Assembly (NCBI GenBank): GCA_030693515.1
Contig: JAUYAK010000085.1
Location: 1 to 64,000, forward strand
DNA length: 64,000 bases
Source of the DNA: Opitutaceae bacterium
Lineage (GTDB): Bacteria > Verrucomicrobiota > Verrucomicrobiia > Opitutales > Opitutaceae
Reading direction: 5' to 3'
A program made the translations under genes and the position numbers. Of this stretch, positions 17,444 to 26,804 are shown one piece after another (within the stretch, counting starts at the first letter, position 1; every line of letters begins with the position of its first letter). The notes beneath the pieces were generated by a model. It was not told the DNA's origin, made no database searches, and was given only the letters and a program-made list of their open reading frames with translations.

Positions 17444-20428
17444 ATGCTCCCTACCCTCCGTCCGTTCCTCGCCGCGCTTGCCGTCGCCTGCCTCCTCGCG
17501 CCCGCCGCGGCCCCGATCCTCCGCGCGCAAGCCGTCGCCCCGGCGCCGGCCACCGCCAAGCCCGCCACCGCCACCAAGGAAGAGGCCGTCGTGCTCAATG
17601 TTTTTGAGGTCAAGGACGACCCCCGCGACACCTACGACGCCACCAACACCAATTCCGTCACCGGCACCAACACCTCGCTCAGCAAGACCCCGCTCGACGC
17701 CAAGGTCTTCAACCGCCAGATGCTCGACGACATGGGCACGGTCGACATGACCGACATGCTGTGGAAAATCGGCGGTCTCGGCGCCGCCGTCATCAACGGC
17801 GGCGAGGACGTGCGCGGCATGGTCGATGGCGATCGGCAGGACCCGAAGTCGATGACGATGCGTGGCCTTCAGATCAGCAACCCGCGCCGCGACGGCTTCC
17901 TCCGATCCGACACCACGTTGCTCGACACCTTCGACATCGACCGCGTCGAGGCCATCGGCGGCTCCAACTCCCTGCTCTTCGGCTCCGGCGACGCCGGCGG
18001 CGTCATCACGAGCGCCTCCAAGCGCGCCTACCTGAAACGCCGCCCCACTATGACCTGGAGCGCCACCGGCGATTCCGAGGGCTCGCGCCGCTACACCGTC
18101 GATGCCCAGGTCGGCGAAAAACACTTCGCCGTCCGCTTCAACGGCGTGAAGGACGACACCAAGTATTCCCGCCCCGGCCTTGGCCGCTATGCCGAGGGCT
18201 ACCACATCGCCGCCACCATCCAGCCGTGGAAGCGCCTCCAGATCCGCGGCGAATATCGCTACTACAGCCGCGACACCATTTTCGCCCAGGCCTCGACCGT
18301 GCGGGCGCCCCTCTCCTGGCAGTTGCCCGCGCGCGACCCCCGCGGCGCGCAGATTGTCAACGTGCCCGGCAACCTCACCGCCACCAACGTGGACAACAAG
18401 AGCGCCCGCTATCTCGTCGCCTTCCCTGAGGTCGTCGCGCTGTCGGGCGGCGTTCTCGATCTCGACAAGGTCGACTCCGCCGTCGGCCCCTACCACCGCG
18501 ACGTCTATTTCAACCGCATCAAGTCCGTCGTCGCCGAGGCCACGATCATCGAGGGCCTCGCGATCCAGCTCCGCTACGGCCACGACGCGCGCGTTAACGA
18601 GGCCCCCCGCGCCAGCAGCACCACCGTCTTCGCCCCCGGCGCCATCGGTAACAACTACGTCGATCCCGTCACCGGCCAAATCGGGCAGAAGTGGGCGTTC
18701 AACACCTCGGTGGTCGCCACGCCCTTCTTCACCGGCGCCCGCGGCTACCGCGGCGCGCTCGCCTACCAGAAGGATCTCGGCCGTTGGTTCGGCCGTCACC
18801 AGGCCAACGTCTTCCGGCAAGACATGGAATCGTGGTCCAACCAATACACCTCGCGCTTTTACGAGACCGACGCCTCCGGCAACATCATCCAGAACCTCGC
18901 GCAAATCACCAACGCCGAGTCCGGCCGCAACCTCATGCCCAGCGTCTGGGTGCCGATGTTCCCCGAGACGATTCTCGGCGGCCAGGACTGGCCGACGCAG
19001 ACGATCAAGCACCCCAACGGGCGCATCTACAAATCCGCGCCGCAGGTTTACTCCGGCGCCGTGCCCGCCACCGCCACCAACCCGATGGGCATGTCCGGCG
19101 TGCCCAGCGCCACCGCCCCCGGCAACGGCTCCTACATCATGGACGACACGAACGAGAAAAGCTGGGGCGCCAGCCTCTTCTCCGAGTGGTGGGGCGGCCG
19201 CATCGACACGATGGCGGGTATCCGCAAGGAGGAAGCCACCGGCCTGCGCAAGGCCACCGGCATCCGCCGCGGCCCCATCTCCTATGACGGCCTCAATCTC
19301 GGCACGGTCATCGACACCCCGATCAAGGACCTGCGCATGTCGCTCAGCTACTCGTCGAACGGCAAAATCAACTTCGACACCACGCGCGACCTCTTCAACG
19401 ATCCGCTGCCCGCCGGCAAAGGCGTGAGCAAAGACATTGGCTTCAAGCTCGACCTCTGGGAGCGCCGCCTCTCCGGCGCGGTCAACTACTACCAGTCCGA
19501 GGCGCAGAACTTCACCGCCACCTTCGGCAATCGCGATGACATCGATCCGAACGGCATTAACGGCCGCTTCGGCGGCAACGCCTACACCTTCAGCAAGACC
19601 TCCGACGGTTACAACGTCACCCTCTCCGCCAAGCCGCTCAAGGGTTGGGAAATGCGGATCAACTTCGCGACGGCCAACGGCTCCGAACGCAGCAACGTCA
19701 CGCTGCCCCAGTTCTACAACGACCAGTTTAACACCACCACCGTCGGTGGCCAGCAGGTCGTCGGCATCAAGGCCACGCCCACCTCGGCCGTCGCCCCCTT
19801 CACCGTGCCCTCCGATCCGCGCGATCCGAACTCCACGATGATCCCGCTCTCGCTCGCGATGCTGCGCGATCCCAATAGCCCCTACTTCGCCACCCTCGAC
19901 CGCGAAGGCGGCCAGATCACCAACGCGCAGAACCTCGGGCTTTTCACCCCCGGCGTCGGCACCGGCGTCAGCGGCCTGCCCATCACCGATCACCAGCTCG
20001 GCTTCGTGTCGCCCTCGGGCGGCACGCTCATCGTGCGCCGCGCCGGCGAGCAGACCGCCGGCTACGCCGAACGCGCCTACAGTCTCGTCAACACCTACAC
20101 CTTCACCGAGGGCCGCCTCCGCGGCTTGCGCGCCGGCCTCACCACGAGCTTCCAGCAGAACCACCGCGCCTTCATGTATACCGACGCCGCCGACGCCGGG
20201 AAGCGGAAGATGTTCTTCTACCCGAACCGCTTCACGAACGATCTGTTCGTCTCCTACGGCTTCCGGGTGAACCGCTTCGTGCGCGCCAGCGTGCAAGTCA
20301 ACGTGTTCAACCTCCTCGACGAGCAGCGCGTGCTCCACCAAATCCGCGCTGCCAACGGCACATTCGCCTACGCGGGCTATTTCTACACCCCGCGCCGGCT
20401 CGCGATCACCACGCGGCTCACCTATTGA
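17444..20428 (+). CDS. TonB-dependent outer-membrane receptor
   Basis: The 994-residue protein has a signal peptide (MLPTLRPFLAALAVACLLAPAA region), an N-terminal segment with VVLNVFEVKDD that resembles a TonB box, and a plug domain (NRQMLDDMGTVDMTDMLWKI ... GFLRSDTTLLDTFDIDRVE ... GGVI). A long beta-barrel follows and ends RLAITTRLTY with a terminal aromatic residue, as in outer-membrane barrels. ATG 17444 was preferred because it starts the signal peptide; the frame is open further upstream, including a GTG at 17381. It probably imports a glycan breakdown product or chelate using TonB energy. It diverges from the ECF sigma gene and neighbours a sulfatase, which suggests a sulfated or complex carbohydrate. 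The substrate is not visible. Confidence 0.9.
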   Translation: MLPTLRPFLAALAVACLLAPAAAPILRAQAVAPAPATAKPATATKEEAVVLNVFEVKDDPRDTYDATNTNSVTGTNTSLSKTPLDAKVFNRQMLDDMGTVDMTDMLWKIGGLGAAVINGGEDVRGMVDGDRQDPKSMTMRGLQISNPRRDGFLRSDTTLLDTFDIDRVEAIGGSNSLLFGSGDAGGVITSASKRAYLKRRPTMTWSATGDSEGSRRYTVDAQVGEKHFAVRFNGVKDDTKYSRPGLGRYAEGYHIAATIQPWKRLQIRGEYRYYSRDTIFAQASTVRAPLSWQLPARDPRGAQIVNVPGNLTATNVDNKSARYLVAFPEVVALSGGVLDLDKVDSAVGPYHRDVYFNRIKSVVAEATIIEGLAIQLRYGHDARVNEAPRASSTTVFAPGAIGNNYVDPVTGQIGQKWAFNTSVVATPFFTGARGYRGALAYQKDLGRWFGRHQANVFRQDMESWSNQYTSRFYETDASGNIIQNLAQITNAESGRNLMPSVWVPMFPETILGGQDWPTQTIKHPNGRIYKSAPQVYSGAVPATATNPMGMSGVPSATAPGNGSYIMDDTNEKSWGASLFSEWWGGRIDTMAGIRKEEATGLRKATGIRRGPISYDGLNLGTVIDTPIKDLRMSLSYSSNGKINFDTTRDLFNDPLPAGKGVSKDIGFKLDLWERRLSGAVNYYQSEAQNFTATFGNRDDIDPNGINGRFGGNAYTFSKTSDGYNVTLSAKPLKGWEMRINFATANGSERSNVTLPQFYNDQFNTTTVGGQQVVGIKATPTSAVAPFTVPSDPRDPNSTMIPLSLAMLRDPNSPYFATLDREGGQITNAQNLGLFTPGVGTGVSGLPITDHQLGFVSPSGGTLIVRRAGEQTAGYAERAYSLVNTYTFTEGRLRGLRAGLTTSFQQNHRAFMYTDAADAGKRKMFFYPNRFTNDLFVSYGFRVNRFVRASVQVNVFNLLDEQRVLHQIRAANGTFAYAGYFYTPRRLAITTRLTY

Positions 20429-20444
20429 CGATGCGCCGCGCGCC

Positions 20445-21848
20445 TCACGGCGAGTGGCGCTTCGCCTTCGAGATTCCCCCGTGCCAGATGTCGTATTTCG
20501 GATCCGCGTGACGCCCGAAAAACCCAGCCAACCGCCCCGCGAGTTCCGTGCGCTGCGCCTCCGTGTCGGGCCGGCCGTGGAGATTCGCGCGCTCCAGCGG
20601 ATCGTTCGCGAGATCGTAGAGCTCGAACGGCCCGGCTGGATGGCGCGCGACGTATTTCCACCGGTCCGTGCGGATGGCGCGCATGGTTTCCATCTCGTAG
20701 AAGACGACATTGTCCCACGCGATGGGCTCGCCGCGCAGCACGCCGGAAAAATCGCGGCCCGGCGAACGCGGCGCGGTCGGCATCCGTCCACCCAGACCGA
20801 GCTGCGTGAGCACCGTCGGGAGAAAATCGTAGTTGCTCACCAGCAGATCGCTCGTGCGGCCGGCGGGGATTTTTCCCGGCTGCCGGAAGATGAGCGGGAT
20901 CTGCATCATCAGATCATGCGCCGCGATCGGCCGGAAATGGTCGCCCATGCCCCACATGCCGTTCTGCCCGCCCATCCAGCCTTGGTCGGAGGCATAGACG
21001 ACGAGCGTGTTATTGCCGAGACCGAGGCGCTCGATCGCCGCCATCACCTCGCCCACGCCATCATCGACGCCGCTCACCTCGGCCGCGGTCCGCTCCATCG
21101 CGAGCTGGGTGTTGTGAAACGGCTTGTTGCCGTTCTGCCACGGGTGCATCGGTTCGGTGGGAAAGCTCTGGAACCGGTGGCCGCGGTAGGCCTCAGCGTG
21201 GCGGTTGCGGGGCGCGTTGCGCATCAGCCCGCCGAGCACGTAGGGCCCGTTGTAGGCCAGAAACAGGAAGAAGGGCCGGGCCCGGTTCTGCTCGATGAAC
21301 CCGATCGCCTTCCGCGTCCAGAGATCCGTCGTGTAGCCGGCCTCTTTGCGGACCGCGCCGTCCTCGATCACGTTTTGGTCGTAGAATTCGTTCGTGTGGC
21401 CGTCCGGCTTGGTGACCCAGAAAGAAAAACCCTCGCTGGGGCGAAGATTGTCGCCGAGGTGCCATTTGCCGCTGAGGCCGCAGGTGTAGCCGGCATCGCG
21501 GAGGATTTCGCCGAGCGAGGTGAACTCCGCGAGCGTGTTGTAGGCCTCGGGCCCCATCATGAACTTCGGGTCGAGAAACGAATGCACGCCGTGCTGCGAC
21601 GGCATGAGCCCGGTGAGAAACGTCGCGCGCGTGGGCGAGCACACGGGGTTGCTGCTGTAGGCCCGCGTGAAGCGCACGCCCTCGGCCGCGAGCCGATCGA
21701 CATGGGGCGTGCGGATGTCGGGATTGCCGTAGCTGCCGAGAGTCCACGCGCCCTGGTTGTCAGTGAGGATGAAGACCAGGTTCGGCGGCGGCTCGGCCGC
21801 GAGTGCGGTGACAACGCAAAGCAAGAAACAACCAAGGACGCGGTGCAT
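20445..21848 (-). CDS. Secreted sulfatase (arylsulfatase family)
   Basis: The 467-residue protein has a signal peptide (MHRVLGCFLLCVVTALAAE) and the sulfatase/alkaline-phosphatase fold. Markers are LVFILTDNQGAWTLG (calcium ligands), the formylglycine motif VCSPTRATFLTG, GLSGKWHLG, and VYASDQGWMGG. The CxPxR core is intact, so Cys maturation to formylglycine is expected. ATG 21848 starts the signal peptide; a longer in-frame start 66 bases upstream would bury it. It converges with the TonB receptor and diverges from the next secreted gene. The substrate is unknown; adjacency to receptor and oxidoreductase genes suggests a sulfated polysaccharide. Confidence 0.9.
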   Translation of the reverse strand: MHRVLGCFLLCVVTALAAEPPPNLVFILTDNQGAWTLGSYGNPDIRTPHVDRLAAEGVRFTRAYSSNPVCSPTRATFLTGLMPSQHGVHSFLDPKFMMGPEAYNTLAEFTSLGEILRDAGYTCGLSGKWHLGDNLRPSEGFSFWVTKPDGHTNEFYDQNVIEDGAVRKEAGYTTDLWTRKAIGFIEQNRARPFFLFLAYNGPYVLGGLMRNAPRNRHAEAYRGHRFQSFPTEPMHPWQNGNKPFHNTQLAMERTAAEVSGVDDGVGEVMAAIERLGLGNNTLVVYASDQGWMGGQNGMWGMGDHFRPIAAHDLMMQIPLIFRQPGKIPAGRTSDLLVSNYDFLPTVLTQLGLGGRMPTAPRSPGRDFSGVLRGEPIAWDNVVFYEMETMRAIRTDRWKYVARHPAGPFELYDLANDPLERANLHGRPDTEAQRTELAGRLAGFFGRHADPKYDIWHGGISKAKRHSP

Positions 21849-21934
21849 GGGGTGGCGGGGTGCGGCGCGAGCATCGGCCGCCCGCAGCGCGCCGCGCAAG
21901 ATCGTCTTGGACACGGCCGCCCTCTTTCCATCGC

Positions 21935-24427
21935 ATGAACGTGCTTCGCGCCGTCCTCTGTCTCCTCGCCGCGCTGCCGCTCTGCGCCGCCGAAGCGCCG
22001 CGTGCCATCAGCGGCATCTACCCGCACCTGGCGATGTTCAACACCCACCACGAGTGTGGCACCGGCGCTGTCGTGCCGTGGGCTGACCGGCTCTGGGTCG
22101 TCACCTACGCGCCGCACCAGCCGCGCGGCGGCAGCGATAAGCTCTACGAGATCACACCCGACCTCCGGCAAATCGTCCGACCCGAGAGCATCGGCGGCAC
22201 GCCGGCCAACCGTTTCATCCACGCCGAGTCTCAGCAGCTTTTCATCGGTCCCTACGCCATCGATGCGCAGCGGCGCGTGCGCGCGATTCCCTACACGCAG
22301 ATGTTTGGCCGCCCCACGGGCAACGCCCGCCACCTCACTGATCCGGCGAACAAGATCTACTATGCCTCGATGGAGGAGGGCTTCTATGAGGTCGATGTGC
22401 GCACGCTCGCCGTCACGGAGCTATTTCGCGACGAACAGGTGAAGGAGCCGTTTCGCCGCGCCGATCTGCCCGGCTATCACGGCAAGGGCCTCTACTCCGG
22501 CCAGGGCGTGCTCGTTTACGCCAACAACGGCGAAAATTCCCCGCTCGCCCGCACCCGCCCCGACATCCCGAGCGGCGCCCTCGCCGAATGGGATGGAAAA
22601 TCGGAGACGTGGACCGTCATCCGCCGCAACCAGTTCACCGAAGTCACCGGCCCCGGCGATCTCTCTGGCAACAAGCATCCCGCCACCGATCCCATCTGGT
22701 CCGTCGGCTGGGATCACCGCTCGCTGATCCTGATGGTGCGCGATGCGAAATCCGGAACTGCGGGAGGGGCATTGCGCCCCGACTCGCCAGCGGACGGATC
22801 TTCGTCGGGGCATAAAGCCCCTCCCACAACCGGCGCCTGGCACATCTACCGGCTCCCGAAGTCGAGCCACTCCTACGACGGCGCGCACGGCTGGAACACC
22901 GAGTGGCCCCGCATCCGCGACATCGGCGAAAAAGACCTGCTCATGACGATGCATGGCGCGTTCTGGCGTTTCCCGAGGAATTTCGATTCCACGCACTCCG
23001 CCGGCATCACGCCGCGCTCCAACTACCTCAAGGTCGTCGGCGATTTTACACGCTGGGGCGATCGCCTTGTGCTCGGCTGCGACGACACCGCGCAGAGCGA
23101 GTTTCTCAACAAGCGCCGCGTGAAGGGCGACGTCGCCGGCCCCGGCCAGTCGCAATCCAACCTCTGGTTCATCGAGCCCGCCCAGCTCGATCGTCTCGGC
23201 CCCGTGATCGGCCGCGGTGCCGTGTGGCTCGATGAGCCCGTGAAAAAGGACGCGCCCTCCGATGCGTTTCTCTTCTCCGGCTACGACGAGCGCACCCTCC
23301 ACCTCGCGCACGACGCGTCCGAACCCGTCACCTTCACGCTCGAGATTGATCGCGCCGGCAACGGCGCGTGGAGCGAAGTGCGCCGCATCACCGTGCCGGC
23401 CGCCGGTTATGTCTTCACGGCATTCACCGATCGCGAACGCGGCGCGTGGATTCGGGTGCGCGCCGCACGCGACCTCGGACGCGCGACCGCTTTCTTCAGC
23501 TATCGCAATCGCGACCCGCGCCCGACCGTGCCGGATTCCCGGTTCGACGATCTCGGCACCGCCGGCGCCAGCGGAGCGCTCCTGCACGCTCGTGGCGCGG
23601 GGAAAAAGACGCTGGGCGTCGCTGGAATCTCCAACCGCCTCACATTTCACGAGCTTAACGAGAACCTCAACCTCGTGCGCACCGACGAGCCCGGCGCCGC
23701 TGAGTGGATGCGCGAGAAAATCTCCCCGCCGCGCAACGCCCTCGGCTACGATGCCGCCTCCGTGATCTACACCGACGAACAGGGCAAGCGCTGGCGCCTG
23801 CCGCGCGGTCACGCCGATTTTTCCTCCACCTCACCGCATGGCGTCGAACGCACGGCGCGCGAAGTCGTCACGGAGCGCGACGTGCTCAATGCTGGCGGCA
23901 CGTTTTTCGAACTACCCGCCGAAAACGCCGGCGGCATCGCCAAGGCCCGCCCCATCGCCACGCACAACCGCCGCATCCACGACTTTGCGAGCTGGCGCGG
24001 TCTGCTCGTGATGTCAGGCGTGGTCGGCAATGCGGCTTCATCCAATCCTCGCATTGTCCACTCCCCGGATCATCAGGCCGCCGTGTGGCTCGGCGTCATC
24101 GACGACCTGTGGTCCTTCGGCAAACCCGTCGGCGTCGGCGGCCCGTGGAAAGACACCGCCGTCAGCGCCGGCGCGCCCTCCGATCCCTATTTGATGACCG
24201 GTTACGACCAGATGTCTCTCGTGCTCTCGCATACTTCGCCCGGCGCCGTTCGCATCCGCCTTGAGATCGACCTCACGGGCACCGGCGTCTGGGCCACCTA
24301 CGCCACCCTCGACGTTCCCGCCGGCCGACCGCTCACTCATGGCTTCCCCGCCGGCTACCAAGCCTATTGGCTCCGCGTCTCCGCCGATGTCGCGACCACC
24401 GCCACCGCCCAGCTCACCTACGAATAA
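21935..24427 (+). CDS. Large secreted protein of unknown function with an intragenic palindrome
   Basis: The 830-residue protein has a signal peptide (MNVLRAVLCLLAALPLCAAE) and a long beta-rich body. I see repeated segments of the type LFSGYDERTLHLAHDASEPVTFTLE and LMTGYDQMSLVLSHTSPGAV, which occur in both halves and look like a duplicated beta domain of about 110 residues. An N-terminal part with HLAMFNTHHECGTGAVVPWA resembles a propeller. A 22-base imperfect palindrome at 22762-22825 is translated in frame near residues 274-300 (see separate entry). It lies 7 bases before the FAD oxidoreductase gene, so the two form an operon. No enzyme motif was recognised; a polymer-binding or structural role in the locus is a guess. 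Confidence 0.75.
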   Translation: MNVLRAVLCLLAALPLCAAEAPRAISGIYPHLAMFNTHHECGTGAVVPWADRLWVVTYAPHQPRGGSDKLYEITPDLRQIVRPESIGGTPANRFIHAESQQLFIGPYAIDAQRRVRAIPYTQMFGRPTGNARHLTDPANKIYYASMEEGFYEVDVRTLAVTELFRDEQVKEPFRRADLPGYHGKGLYSGQGVLVYANNGENSPLARTRPDIPSGALAEWDGKSETWTVIRRNQFTEVTGPGDLSGNKHPATDPIWSVGWDHRSLILMVRDAKSGTAGGALRPDSPADGSSSGHKAPPTTGAWHIYRLPKSSHSYDGAHGWNTEWPRIRDIGEKDLLMTMHGAFWRFPRNFDSTHSAGITPRSNYLKVVGDFTRWGDRLVLGCDDTAQSEFLNKRRVKGDVAGPGQSQSNLWFIEPAQLDRLGPVIGRGAVWLDEPVKKDAPSDAFLFSGYDERTLHLAHDASEPVTFTLEIDRAGNGAWSEVRRITVPAAGYVFTAFTDRERGAWIRVRAARDLGRATAFFSYRNRDPRPTVPDSRFDDLGTAGASGALLHARGAGKKTLGVAGISNRLTFHELNENLNLVRTDEPGAAEWMREKISPPRNALGYDAASVIYTDEQGKRWRLPRGHADFSSTSPHGVERTAREVVTERDVLNAGGTFFELPAENAGGIAKARPIATHNRRIHDFASWRGLLVMSGVVGNAASSNPRIVHSPDHQAAVWLGVIDDLWSFGKPVGVGGPWKDTAVSAGAPSDPYLMTGYDQMSLVLSHTSPGAVRIRLEIDLTGTGVWATYATLDVPAGRPLTHGFPAGYQAYWLRVSADVATTATAQLTYE
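22762..22825. repeat. REP-like palindrome inside a coding sequence
   Basis: The left arm at 22762-22783 (starts GGGAGGGGC, ends CCCCGAC) is the reverse complement of the right arm at 22804-22825 at 19 of 22 positions, with a 20-base spacer. The reading frame passes through it without a stop, adding an Ala/Gly/Ser/Pro-rich stretch (TAGGALRPDSPADGSSSGHK region) between AKSG and GAWHIYRLPK. This looks like an inserted short palindromic element of the REP type. Confidence 0.75.
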
Positions 24428-24434
24428 TTTCCCC

Positions 24435-26729
24435 ATGAAACTCCACCGCCTCGTCATTCCTCTCCTCTGTCTCGGGCTCTCGTCCGTCGCCGCCCGCGCT
24501 GCCGATCGCCTCCTCGTCGAGGCCGAGAACTTCCGCTCCCGCGGCGGCTGGTCGCTCGACACGCAGTTCATTCACCTCATGGGTTCGCCTTACCTGCTCG
24601 CGCACGGCCTGGGCCAGCCCGTCGCGGACGCGACCACCACGGTGAACTTCCCTGCCACGGGCACCTATCGCGTGTGGGTGCGCACCAAGGACTGGGTCGC
24701 CCACTGGCAAGCCGCCGGCACGCCCGGCCGCTTCCAAGTGCTCGTCAACGGTACGCCCCTCGCCGAGACCTTCGGCACCAAGGGCGCCGCGTGGTTCTGG
24801 CACGACGGTGGCACGATCACCGTCGCGCAGAAACAGACGTCGCTCGCCCTGCGCGATCTCACGGGCTTCGCCGGCCGCTGCGATGCCATTTACTTCACCT
24901 CCGATCTCGCCGAGACACCACCCTCCGACAACGCACCGCTCTCCGCCTGGCGCAAGGCCACCCTCGGCCTGCCGGCCGCGCCGCAGGACATGGGCGAGTT
25001 TGATCTCGTCGTCGTCGGCGGCGGCTACGGCGGCCTAGGCAGCGCGATCTCCGCGGCGCGCATGGGCCTGAAAGTCGCGCTCATCCAGGAGCGTCCGGTG
25101 CTCGGCGGCAACGGCTCCTCCGAGGTCCGCGTCTGGGCCATGGGCCTCATCCGCCGCGGCAAATATCCGCACATCGGCGAGATGGTCGATGAATTCGCCG
25201 ACCGCGCGAAAAACTCCCCCGGCACCTTCGAGGAGTTTGGCGACGCCCAGAAGGAGGCGCTGATCCGTTCCGAGACGAACATTTCCCTTTTCCTCAACGA
25301 GCACGTCCACGCCGCCGAGACGCGCGACAACCGCATCGTGTCCGTCACCGCGCTCAACACCACCGACAGCCGCGAGAAGAAGTTCCGCGGGAAATATTTC
25401 GTGGACTGCACCGGCCATGGCGCCCTCGCTCACCTCGCCGGCGCCAAATACGAAATCGAGCTCAAGGACCTGCTCGGCATGTCCAACATGTGGGTCTGGT
25501 CCAACGACACCGCGCCGCGCACCTTCCCCGAGACGCCTTGGGCGCTCGACCTCGCGATGGACGATTTCCCCTACCCGAAGCTCGGCAAGGCCGACATGGC
25601 CGACAAGGGCAAGGGCGAGTGGTTTTGGGAGAGCGGCTTCAACAAACACCCGATCAACGACCTTGAGCTCATCCGCGACTGGAACCTCCGCGCCGTCTTC
25701 GGCGCCTTCAACGCGATGAAGAACCGCGACGGCAAGGCCGAGCACCCGAACGCCAAGCTCGACTGGGTCGCCTACATTGGCGGCACGCGCGAATCTCGCC
25801 GCATAATCGGCGATGTGGTCCTCACGCACGAGGACATCGTCACGAAGAAAGATTTTCCCGATGGCTGCGTGCCCAGCACCTGGAGCATCGATCTCCACTT
25901 CCCGCGCAAGGAATACGCCGTCAAGTTTCCCGACAACCCCTTCATCGCGATCGCGCAGCACGACCGCCGCATCGACCGCGACTTCGGCTATCCCATCCCC
26001 TACCGCTGCCTCTATTCCGTCAACGTGACGAACATGTTCATGGCCGGCCGCAACATCAGCGTGACCGATCAGGCCCTCGGCACCGTGCGCGTGATGAAGA
26101 CCATCGGCATGATGGGGGAGGTCGTGGGCAAGGCCGCCGCCGTCGCGCTCAAGCACGGCGCCACGCCGCGCGACGTCTATCATCTCTACTGGTCTGAGCT
26201 CGACGCGCTCCTGAAGCTCCCCGGCCGCGCGCGCCGCGCCGCCGACGGCACCACTCAGCTCGTCGGCCCCGAACCCGGCCCGGTCATCGACGTCGGCGGC
26301 GGCAACTTCGGCGTGAGCGTCGCCTCCCTCAAGGGTGTCGTCGTGGACAACAAGGCCGCGAAACTCACCGGCAAATGGGAAAGCGGGACCCACCTCGCGC
26401 ACATCGGCCCTGACTACGTCTATGCGCGCGGCGCGGGCAAGAGCGCGAGCTTCGCCTTCACGGTCCCCGCCGACGGCCGCTACGAAGTCCGCTTCGCCAC
26501 CGCCCCGCACGAGAACCGCGCGAGCAACGCCACCCTCGTCATCCGCCACGCCGAAGGCACCGCCACCGTGACCGTGAACCAAAAGAAACCCGCCCCGATC
26601 GACGGCTACTGGGTTTCACTCGGCACGTTTCGCTTCACCGCAGGCAAACCCGCCGCCGTCGAATGCGACGCGACCAACGCCGACGGCAACGTCCACCTGG
26701 ACGCGGTGCAGGTGCTGCCGGTGCAGTAA
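24435..26729 (+). CDS. Secreted FAD-dependent oxidoreductase with golvesin-like C-terminal domain
   Basis: The 764-residue protein has a signal peptide (MKLHRLVIPLLCLGLSSVAARA). An N-terminal beta domain follows (residues ~25-160, YRVWVRTKDW ... GRFQVLVNG), then an FAD-binding Rossmann domain (FDLVVVGGGYGGLGSAISA, then LIQERPVLGGNGSSEVR) of the FAD_oxidored family. The flavin C-terminal motif MFMAGRNISVTDQALGTVR comes next, and the last ~130 residues resemble a golvesin/xanthan-lyase carbohydrate-binding domain (SFAFTVPADGRYEVRFA ... VHLDAVQVLPV). It begins 7 bases after the previous gene. Such proteins are often labelled xanthan-lyase-like; the substrate is unknown. It probably acts on a polysaccharide in the periplasm or at the surface. 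Confidence 0.85.
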   Translation: MKLHRLVIPLLCLGLSSVAARAADRLLVEAENFRSRGGWSLDTQFIHLMGSPYLLAHGLGQPVADATTTVNFPATGTYRVWVRTKDWVAHWQAAGTPGRFQVLVNGTPLAETFGTKGAAWFWHDGGTITVAQKQTSLALRDLTGFAGRCDAIYFTSDLAETPPSDNAPLSAWRKATLGLPAAPQDMGEFDLVVVGGGYGGLGSAISAARMGLKVALIQERPVLGGNGSSEVRVWAMGLIRRGKYPHIGEMVDEFADRAKNSPGTFEEFGDAQKEALIRSETNISLFLNEHVHAAETRDNRIVSVTALNTTDSREKKFRGKYFVDCTGHGALAHLAGAKYEIELKDLLGMSNMWVWSNDTAPRTFPETPWALDLAMDDFPYPKLGKADMADKGKGEWFWESGFNKHPINDLELIRDWNLRAVFGAFNAMKNRDGKAEHPNAKLDWVAYIGGTRESRRIIGDVVLTHEDIVTKKDFPDGCVPSTWSIDLHFPRKEYAVKFPDNPFIAIAQHDRRIDRDFGYPIPYRCLYSVNVTNMFMAGRNISVTDQALGTVRVMKTIGMMGEVVGKAAAVALKHGATPRDVYHLYWSELDALLKLPGRARRAADGTTQLVGPEPGPVIDVGGGNFGVSVASLKGVVVDNKAAKLTGKWESGTHLAHIGPDYVYARGAGKSASFAFTVPADGRYEVRFATAPHENRASNATLVIRHAEGTATVTVNQKKPAPIDGYWVSLGTFRFTAGKPAAVECDATNADGNVHLDAVQVLPVQ

Positions 26730-26778
26730 ACAACGGCGCATGCACCGCTGCACCGGCCCTGAATGCGGTTTGACTCTC

Positions 26779-26802
26779 TTGACAGTCACTCTTGACTGCC
26801 AA
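26779..26802. promoter_or_regulatory. Inverted repeat upstream of the toxin-antitoxin pair
   Basis: TTGACAGTCA (26779-26788) and TGACTGCCAA (26793-26802) form a 10-base inverted repeat with one mismatch and a 4-base spacer, ending 2 bases before the antitoxin ATG. The position suits autoregulation by an antitoxin or complex. TTGACA at its left edge could double as a -35 box, which would put the -10 near the start codon. Function is inferred from position. Confidence 0.5.
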
Positions 26803-26804
26803 GT

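Noticed and set aside
17351-20791. A 3.4-kb open frame on the minus strand opposite the TonB receptor
   Set aside because: Its Gly/Ala/Val/Asp-rich product lacks motifs, while the plus strand encodes a complete receptor with signal peptide and barrel end.
22762-22825. CRISPR-like repeat or terminator
   Set aside because: It is a single palindrome within a gene, with no regular spacers and no T-run.
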